A stretch of DNA of 64,000 bases from Glycine soja. Its lineage: Eukaryota; Streptophyta; Magnoliopsida; Fabales; Fabaceae. The notes under the pieces were generated by a model, which was not told the origin of the DNA, did not search any database, and saw only the letters and a list, made by a program, of their open reading frames with translations. Shown here piece by piece: positions 56,645 through 64,000 of the stretch; positions within the stretch are counted from its first letter, which is position 1, and each line of letters begins with the position of its first letter. Location: the NCBI RefSeq assembly GCF_004193775.1, contig NC_041007.1, forward strand, positions 29,600,850 through 29,664,849, read 5' to 3'. Made by a program: the position numbers and the translations under genes.

Positions 56645-58327
56645 TGTCATACCCTAATTTCATCCAAGGACCATTGTTTGGTGGCCTACAACCTTTGCTT
56701 GACCGCTTCGAGGTACTTAACACCCATTGTTAGGTAATCCGTGAAGTTCCGCGACATTCCGGAAGACGAAAGGGAGCATTGTCGCGCAATCCGTAAAGTT
56801 CTGCAACATCTCATAGGTCATAAAAGGGGATTATTGCGTAATCCGTAAGGTTTCAGGACATTACGGAAAGAAAATAAGTGTCGTTACGTAATCCATAAAG
56901 TTCTGTAACATTACAGAAAAAGAATCAGCAAAAAAAGCAAAAGGGGGTGTATTTAGTAAAAAAAGGGTGTGCAAATAGCAACCAGGCCCACTTGGGCCTT
57001 CCAGGGTGTTCCAACAGAAGGCGGTGCCTTTTGGTGGAAACAATCCAGCTCGCCTAGGCGAGCTGGGCGGCAACCACCTCCCTCTTTTCCCCTATAAATA
57101 GGGGAAAGAGGGCAGAGCAATTTCCAAGCCGAGGCGCTTCCATAATGCTTCCAAGACATTTTCGTGAGCGATTTCGTGAAGATTCTTCACCGTTCTTCGT
57201 TCATTATTCGTCGTTCTTCGGTCTTCAACCGGTAAGTTCCCAAAATCGAACCTTTCAATTCATTCTATGTGCCCTTAGTGGTCCCCACTTGTTTCGCGTG
57301 CTTTTATTTTTATTTTGTTTGCTTTTTGTACCCTCTTTTGATGTGCTTTAACCATTTATTTAAGTCGTTTTCTCGCCTAATCAATAATAAAATGAATTTC
57401 CACTGATCATTTGAGTTGTAATATCTTTTAACCTCTGTTAGAATAAAATCCAACCGATCTTTCACGTCGTAACCACGTTTAAAATCAAAAGAGGTAAAAT
57501 AATAATAAAATAATCAAAAATATTTTTGAATAAAATTATCCAAAAAAATCAATCGAACACTTTTCTTTGGGATTTTTCTTAATTGAATTTACTAATAACC
57601 AAAGTGAAACTAAGGCTAAAATCAACTCACAAATCAAGCTTTGTCTATAAAAATCACCTAAAAACCATTTTAAGGTCCAACGCCTTAAATGGTCCTCTTT
57701 GCTTTTATTGGCTAAGCGTGGACTTTCGAAAGCCTAAAGTCAACACATAACTTTGTCACTACTTTCAAAAAACAAAGAGATCATTAATGGTCCAATGCCT
57801 TAATGTTTTCTCTCCTTTCAAAAGAATCAAAAGATCGTTTAAATGGTCCAACGCCTTAAACGACTTTTTGTTTGGTCACAATATATCTTGCAAAAAAAAA
57901 CGATAAAAACAACTTAACCAACGTTTAGTTCTCAAAGAACTACGTAGGTCTGATTTCCTTATCACAATAGAGGAATACGTAGGAGCAAGGGAAACACCTT
58001 GTCGACTACAAAAAGATAAAAAATATAAAAAAAAGGCATAAAAAGACATAAAAACGTAAAAGGGAAATAAAACAAATTGAAGTCATATTTGCACACTTGA
58101 TTAAAGGTTGTCGTCCCTTGTGACAGACGAGTGGGGTGCTAATACCTTCCCCGTGCATAAATACAACTCCTGAACCTTTCACACTTAAAGTTCGTAGACC
58201 ACACCTTTCTGGTTTTTCCGACGTTTTCCTCGAATAAACGTTGGTGGTGACTCCGCGCATTTTCCTTTCTTGGAAGACGCACCCGTGAATCTCGCATCGC
58301 CCTCCCACCGAAGGGTAGGTTGCGACA
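56645..58327 (+). mobile_element. 3' LTR of element D
   Basis: 1683 bp, TGTCATACCC...TTGCGACA. The palindrome at 57045-57066 is a perfect 22-bp dyad (half-site CCAGCTCGCCT), with CTATAAATAG near 57091. The TACGTAG hairpin is at 57940-57982. Clearly divergent from 40495-42223. Confidence 0.9.
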
Positions 58328-59772
58328 AGGCCCATCAAGAAGCTTCAACATGAAGCAACCAGCTCGCTTGGGCGAGCTCGTTACTTCTGACTTAAGCCAC
58401 CTGCTCGCCTGGGCGAGCTGGGCGGCAAGCTCCTCCCCCTATTTTTCTATAAATAGGCATGAGAGGCTGAGGGGAAGGGGTTCAGCACCCTTAGTGAGCA
58501 AATTCCACTGAAATTGGTGAGAGGAGGGAGAAAAAAGAAGAAAAATCAAGGTTGAGGCGCTTCCATAACGCTTCCGTGACATTTCCATGATCAATTCCGC
58601 GAATGTTCTTCGCCGTTCTTCATATGTTCTTCATTATTCTTCGTTCTTCATCCGGTTAGTGTTTGCTTTTAAGGATTTGAATTTGATTTATGGACCCTTA
58701 GGGGTCCTCTATATTCTTTGTGCATCTTCATCTCCTTCTTCGATCATTGTTGATCTTTTTCCTTGTTTAAAGCGAGTTTCGACCGATCGTTCATACCGTA
58801 ATCTCGCTTAATCACCGTTAAAATAAATTTCAACCGATTGTTTGTGTTCTAATCTCACTTAATCACCGTTTAAATAAGTTTCAACCGATCCTTTATGTTG
58901 TAACCTCGGTTAATCATCATAAAGGTAAGTTTCAACCGGTCAATAACGCTGTAAGTAATCTTTAAAAAAGGATCGAAGATTAAATAAGCCAAAATCAAAT
59001 AAAACCAACTCATAAACTTCTTCATTTCATAAAAAAAATCAAGAGATCGTTCAAAGGTCCAACGCCTTAACGATTCTCACCTTTCAAACTTGAGAAGATC
59101 ATTTCAAGGTCCAATGCTTGAACGACTCCTTCTCCCCTTTTCAAAACTCAAGAGATCGTTCAAAGGTCTAACGCCTTAATGATTCTCTCCTTCCAAAAAT
59201 CAGAGGTCGTTTCAAGGTCCAACGCCTTAACGATTCTCTCCTTTCAAAAATCAAAAGATCGTTTAAAGGTTCAACGCCTTAAACGAATTTTGTTCGGTTA
59301 AAATCAATCTTTCAAAAAAGATAAAAAAAAACAATTTAACCAACGTTCAGTTCTCAAAGAAGTACGTAGGTTTGATTTCCTCATCGCAATTGAGGAAAAC
59401 GTGGGAGCGAGGGAAACACCCTTGTCGACCCCCAAAAAGTAAAAAAGATAAAAAGCCAAAAAAGGTACAAAATATAAAAAGGGAAAATAAAGATAAAAGG
59501 GAAAATAAATAAAATTGAATTCATGATTTGCACACTCGATTAGAGGTTGTCGTCCCTTGTGATGAGTGCGTGGGGTGCTAATACCTTCCCCATGCATAAA
59601 CAACTCTCGAACCCTCATTTTCAAAATACGCAGACCTTCGACCTTTCCCATTTTGGTTTTTCTGATGTTTTCCTCGAATAAACGTTGGTGGCGACTCCGC
59701 GCATTTTTCCTTCCTTGGAAGACGCACCATCGGGTCCCGCATCGTGCCCCCACTGGAGGGTAGGTTGCGACA
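58328..59772 (+). mobile_element. 5'-truncated Ogre-type LTR
   Basis: It starts inside U3 at AGGCCCATCAAG and ends GGTTGCGACA at 59772. It keeps two CTCGCC/GGCGAG-like dyads (near 58357 and 58402) and a TATA box (CTATAAATAG near 58448). Downstream it has five tandem ~53-bp units with GGTCCAACGCCTT-like cores (59056-59280). Element D lies against its broken left end. Right flank is satellite. Confidence 0.85.
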
Positions 59773-60727
59773 CTAGGCAAATTCAAATGGTCACAACTAT
59801 TAACTGGAATGCCCAATTAAGGCTCATAACATATCGAAACGCTAGAAATCGAAAAAGGAAACCCTTGGCAAATTAAAACGGTCATAAATTTTTATTGGGA
59901 TGCCCGATTGGGGCCCATCATATATTGAAATGCTACAAATAAAAAAAAGGTAGGCCTGAGAAAATTCAAACGACCACAACTATTTATTGGGATGCCTAAT
60001 TGGGTCCCATAATACATTGAAACCCTCAAAATCGAACAAGCAAGCCTTGGGTAAATTCTAATAGCCATAACTTTTGACTTGGATGCGTGATTAGAGCCCA
60101 TCATCTATTGAAATGCTCGAAATGGAACTAGAAAGCCCTAGGGAAACTAAAATAGTCATACCTTTAGATTGGGATAACTGATTGAGGATGCTAACATATC
60201 AAAACGCTAAAAATGGAATATAGAAGCCCTAGGGAAATTCAAACGGCCATAAGTTTTGACTGGGATGACTAATTGAAGCCCAAATTATGTCGAAATGCTT
60301 AAAATCCAAAAAGGAAGCCCTAAGAAAATTCAAATGGCCATAACTTTTGACTGGAAAGCCCGATTATGGCCCATCATATATTGAGACACTAGAAATAAAA
60401 GAAGCCATGGGCAAATTCAAAAGGCCACAACTATTTACTACGTTGCCCGATTGGGGCCTATATTATATCAAAATGCTGGAAATCAAACATGAAAGCCCGA
60501 TATTTTTACAACCATAACTTTTTGATTGGGATGCATGATTGAAGCCCATATTATATCGAAATGCTAGAAATAAAAAAAGGAAACCATAGGCATATTCAAA
60601 CAGCCATAACTTTTGATTGGGATGCACAACTGAGGCCGATAATACATTGAAATGCTAGAAATCAAAAAAAGGAAGACTTGGGCAAATTTCAACAACCATA
60701 ACTTTTGATTAGGATGCCCGATTCGAG
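59773..60727 (-). repeat. CentGm-like satellite, reverse orientation
   Basis: About 10 monomers, here reading CCATAACTTTTGA...TTTGGAATTT-type words on the plus strand, i.e. the opposite orientation to 29090-36856. Degenerate. Confidence 0.85.
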
Positions 60728-61832
60728 TGTTGAACAAGTGGCTTTAATAACTTAAGAGGGGTGAATTAAGTTCTATAATTCTTCGACTAACAAGTTTTAA
60801 TCCCCTTTTAAATGATATATGATAGATTCAAAATGCATAAGAAGAAGCAATCAATTTAATAATGTTCTTTTAAATGCGCAAGACAAAGTAAACTGCAATA
60901 AAATAACTGAGATAAGGGGAGAGAGAATTGCAAACTTGATTTATACTAGTTCGGCCACTTCCTATGCCTACGTCCAGTCCTCAAGTAACCCACTTGAGAT
61001 TTTCCACTATCCTTTTACGTCCTTTAGAATCTTTGAACACACCTTGGGATCCCTCACCCTTGTGTTCAAGTTTCTCACACACCAAGAGGCAAACAGTCTC
61101 TTAATTACAACTGAGTTTTATAAGAGATGAACAGATTGATTTCTTTCCTTAAGAGCAGATGATACAAGTTGAAGATCCTAGTAGAATTCTCAATAATTTT
61201 GCAAGTGTCCATCCAAAGTTGTTTAGAGAGATTTTGACATTTAAGTTTTCTGAGAATTCTCTTTTTTTTTTAAGTAAGGACACACATATATATAGGTCCA
61301 TTGTGCCTGTTTAAAAATAGTTTGAAGAGATGTGTCTTTTCAAAATGTTTTTTTCTAAAACTTTTTCACTGGTAATCAATTACAAGATTCTAGTAATCAA
61401 TTACACACTTATATTTTTTAAGAGTTATGACTTTTCAAAAGCTTTTCTGAAATCTCTTCACTGGTAATACATTACAGGATTCTGGTAATCGATTACACAT
61501 ATCAAAATTCAAATAAGTTTGTGTCGTTATTTCACCAGTTCAAAATTTCAAAATGTCATGTTCACAATCTCTCTAGTAATCGATTACACGAACCTGGTAA
61601 TCGATTACCTGTTCAGAAAAGGTATTCTTTTGAACTGATTAACTTTGATAAAAGAATTTTGATAGTAAATATTTTGAGGTTAAACTATAGCAATCAAATT
61701 GAGATTCTTTAAACAAATTGACTAAGTCCTGATCTTAGATTTTCTTGATCTTGTTTGTTGACTTGATTCAATCTGTGCTCATCAAGTAAAATGTTTTGGC
61801 ATCATCAAAACCTGCATGATATATATTCACAT
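60728..61832 (+). mobile_element. Solo LTR, SIRE-like Ty1/copia, in satellite
   Basis: TGTTGAACAAGTGG...ATTCACA, 1105 bp, homologous to 9519-10563. Flanks tcgag (60723-60727) and ttggg (61833-61837) match at three of five bases, so the target duplication is only tentative. Repeated TAATCGATTACA palindromes lie at 61375-61610. Confidence 0.62.
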
Positions 61833-62715
61833 TGGGCCTATCATATATCGAAATGCTTGAAATGGAACAAGTAATCCCTACGGAAATACAAACGGCCATA
61901 ACATTTTACTTGGATGCTCAATTGAGGCCCATAATATATCAAAATGCCTGAAATCAAATGAGGAAGCTTTGGGCAAATTCCAACAATAATAACTTTTGAC
62001 TAGGATGCCTGGTTTGGGCCTATAGTACATCGAAACGCAAGAAATCAAGAGAGGAAGGCCTGGGCAAATTCAAACAACTGCAAGTTTTGACTAGGATTCC
62101 CAATTAGAACCCATCGTATATCGAAATGCTCAAAATGGAACAAGGAAGCCCTGGGCAAATTCAAATGGGCGTAACTTTTGACTGGGAAGATTGAGTGAGG
62201 CTCATAATATATTGAAATGATTGAAATTGAATAAGGAAGCTCTAAGAAAATTCTAATGACTCTAACTTTTGATGGGATGTCCAATTGAGGCCCATAAAAT
62301 ATTGCAATGCTAGAAATCGAACAAGGATGCTCTAGCCAAATTCAAATAGCCATAACTTTTGACTGGGATGCCAGATTGAGGCCCATAATATGTCTATATG
62401 TTTAAAATCAAACATGGAAGCCCTTGTAAAAATAAAAAGGCAATAACTTTTGATCAGGATGCCCGATTGAGGCCCATAATATATCAAATCGCTAGAAATA
62501 GAAAAAGAAAGCTCTGGGAAAATTTAAATGGTTGTAACTTTTGACTAGGATGCCCGATTAGGGCCCATCATATCAAATCGCTAGAAATAGAAAAAGAAAG
62601 CTCTGGGAAAATTTAAATGGTTGTAACTTTTGACTAGGATGCCCGATTAGGGCCCATCATATATCAAAATGCTAGAAATAAAAAAAGAAGCCCTTTTGCA
62701 AATTCAAATGACCAA
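61833..62715 (-). repeat. CentGm-like satellite, reverse, with one identical duplication
   Basis: Continuation of 59773-60727, about 10 monomers. Two 89-bp stretches, 62482-62570 and 62571-62659, appear identical, which stands out against otherwise diverged monomers. Confidence 0.85.
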
Positions 62716-62879
62716 TCCAAGCAAGGCTGAATTTAAGTTCTGGTTTAGTATTTCAAATTCTATGTGAATGTTCATCTTCTTGTTCAATCCTATTTTTGAT
62801 TTTCATGATTATGAATGTGCTTAGGATTAGAAAAGAATTAGGTTATGGATTCATTTCCTAATTTCAAATTTAATCACAA
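62716..62879. other. Short unassigned spacer in satellite
   Basis: About 160 bp of AT-rich sequence with no satellite match and no ORF; it separates reverse from forward monomers. Confidence 0.4.
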
Positions 62880-63262
62880 GATTGTTTCGATATATGATGG
62901 ACCCCAATCAGGAATCCCAGTCAAAAGTTATGGTTATTTCAATTTTCCTAGGGCTTCCTATTTTGATTGAGTGTTTCGATATATCATAGGCCCTAATCCG
63001 ACATTCCAGTGAAAAATTATGGCTATTTGAAATTTCCCAGGGCTTCCTTGTTTGATTTCAAGTGTTTCGATATATGATAGACCCCAATCAGGCAGTCAAA
63101 AGTTGTGGTTGTTTCAATTTTCCTAGGGCTTCCTATTTTGATTGAGTGTTTCGATATATCATAGGCCCCAATCGGGCATTCCCGTGAAAAATTATGGCTA
63201 TTTGAAGTTTCCCAATGCTTCATATTTCAATTTCGAGCATTCAATATATTATGGTCCTCAAT
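62880..63262 (+). repeat. CentGm-like satellite, forward, dimeric order
   Basis: Four monomers arranged A-B-A'-B'. The TTTCGATATATGAT anchors at 62885 and 63065 are 180 bp apart and alternate with CGATATATCATAGG monomers. This is a small higher-order repeat. Confidence 0.8.
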
Positions 63263-63635
63263 GAAATAAGGGATTAATTCGATTGAACTATCTCTAATGA
63301 CATTGAGTGAACTTTCACAATCTGAATATCATTTGTAGCAACTGTGATAATTCGAATTGCTTGTTTTGGTGAATTGGATTGATGCTATTAAATTTGTTTC
63401 ACATTCTGCTTCCAAAACTCTTTCAGTTTAGGTTTGACACTTATGTTTTTGTGTTTTTGTATTTCTTTTCATTACCTACAAACTATTTGTTGAAATTCCC
63501 TCTGTTGTTTATAAGTGCATTGAAGTTGGAACCAAATTGAATTGTATCTCTGAGTCCACCTAGGTTATTCCTGTACTGCAGAATTAATCCTAGTTTTATT
63601 TTTTAAAATGATTCGACAATTGTTATCAATGATTG
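63263..63635. other. Unassigned AT-rich segment
   Basis: About 370 bp with no recognisable gene, satellite or LTR end. It interrupts the satellite at another orientation switch. Confidence 0.4.
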
Positions 63636-64000
63636 AAGTCCATATTATATCAAACGTTATAAACCAAAAAATGAAGCCCTAGGCATAGGCATATTCAAAC
63701 GACAATTACTTTTGACTTGAATGCACGATTGATGCCCATAATATATACAAACGCTAGAAATAAAAAAAGGAAGCTCTGCGCAAATTCCAATAGCCGCAAC
63801 TTTTGATTGGGATGCCCAATTGGGGCTTATCATCTCAAAAAGCTCAAAATGAAATAAGGAAGCCCAAAGGAAATACAAACGGCCATAACTTTTTACTGGG
63901 AAGCCCAATTGAGGCCCATAATATATTAAAACTCTCAAAATCAAACAAGGAAGCCCTGGGCAGATGCAAACGACAACAACTTAATGTGGCTACATGTAGA
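63636..64000 (-). repeat. CentGm-like satellite, reverse, to window end
   Basis: About four monomers with GGCATATTCAAACG and CCATAACTTTTTACTGGG words; continues past the window. Confidence 0.8.

Larger units (their letters stand above)
40495..58327 (+). mobile_element. Element D: 17.8-kb Ogre/Tat-type retrotransposon (possibly chimeric)
   Basis: 5' LTR 40495-42223, Arg-type primer site, ORF1 remnant, gag, protease, intron, RT, RNase H, second RNase H, integrase, 3' accessory unit, hairpin arrays, polypurine tract and 3' LTR 56645-58327. The LTRs differ a lot by eye, and the flanks aacgg (40490-40494) and aggcc (58328-58332) do not match. The two halves may come from different insertions. All coding parts have stops or frame changes. 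Confidence 0.85.

Noticed and set aside
58328..59772. Complete solo LTR
   Set aside because: Its 5' third is missing and it starts inside U3 at the element D junction, so it is truncated rather than solo.

Overview
This window is plant repeat DNA, almost certainly soybean (Glycine) pericentromeric or centromere-edge heterochromatin. The main reason is several kilobases of a degenerate ~91-bp satellite at 29090-36856, 59773-62715 and 62880-64000 that I recognise as CentGm-like. It is interleaved with nested Ty3/gypsy elements of Ogre/Tat type, chromovirus remnants (CRM-like and Tekay-like) and SIRE-like Ty1/copia solo LTRs. I found no host protein gene, tRNA gene, rRNA gene or CRISPR array. 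Every coding stretch is retrotransposon-derived and broken.

Layout. (1) 1-1809 is the end of a CRM-like pol gene running into its LTR. That LTR is split by element A (1810-17263, target duplication cttag) and resumes at 17269-17582, followed by an initiator-Met-type primer site and leader. (2) Element A is a 15.45-kb Ogre-type element. Its two LTRs differ by only about 2 percent, yet it carries only ruined ORF1, gag and 3' extra-ORF remnants and no pol. It also holds a SIRE-like solo LTR and a long series of tandem repeats. (3) 18200-19145 is a 110-bp minisatellite. (4) 19484-23343 is an Ogre-type LTR split by a reverse solo LTR. (5) 23344-29089 is a reverse CRM-like leader plus LTR, split by a 3.0-kb reverse Tekay-like solo LTR. 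(6) 29090-36856 is satellite, split by a 1.44-kb solo LTR. (7) 36857-40494 is a truncated reverse Ogre-type element C, with a forward solo LTR inserted in its leader. (8) Element D (40495-58327) is the most informative. It has an LTR, an Arg-type primer site, ORF1, gag, protease with a G-patch-like segment, an apparent 179-nt intron, reverse transcriptase, two RNase H domains, integrase, a separate 3' transcription unit with its own promoter-like segment and intron, a hairpin-rich 3' region, and an LTR. (9) 58328-59772 is a truncated LTR. (10) 59773-64000 is satellite in alternating orientation, with another SIRE-like solo LTR.

Most unusual feature. The Ogre-type elements are full of short inverted repeats whose two arms change together between copies. 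They occur in U3, upstream of TATA boxes, in the downstream half of the LTR, in 24-bp, 45-bp, ~64-bp and 263-bp tandem arrays near the 3' end, and directly against the polypurine tract. The paired changes look like compensatory substitution and point to selection on, or a mutational process acting through, stem-loop structure. I know of no description of this, but could not search for one.

How the parts would have worked: ORF1/gag/pro/RT/RH/INT form an Ogre-type replication cassette primed by tRNA-Arg, and the 3' extra ORF looks like a separately transcribed accessory gene. All copies here appear dead for protein function. A evidently moved recently, presumably using proteins supplied by another copy.
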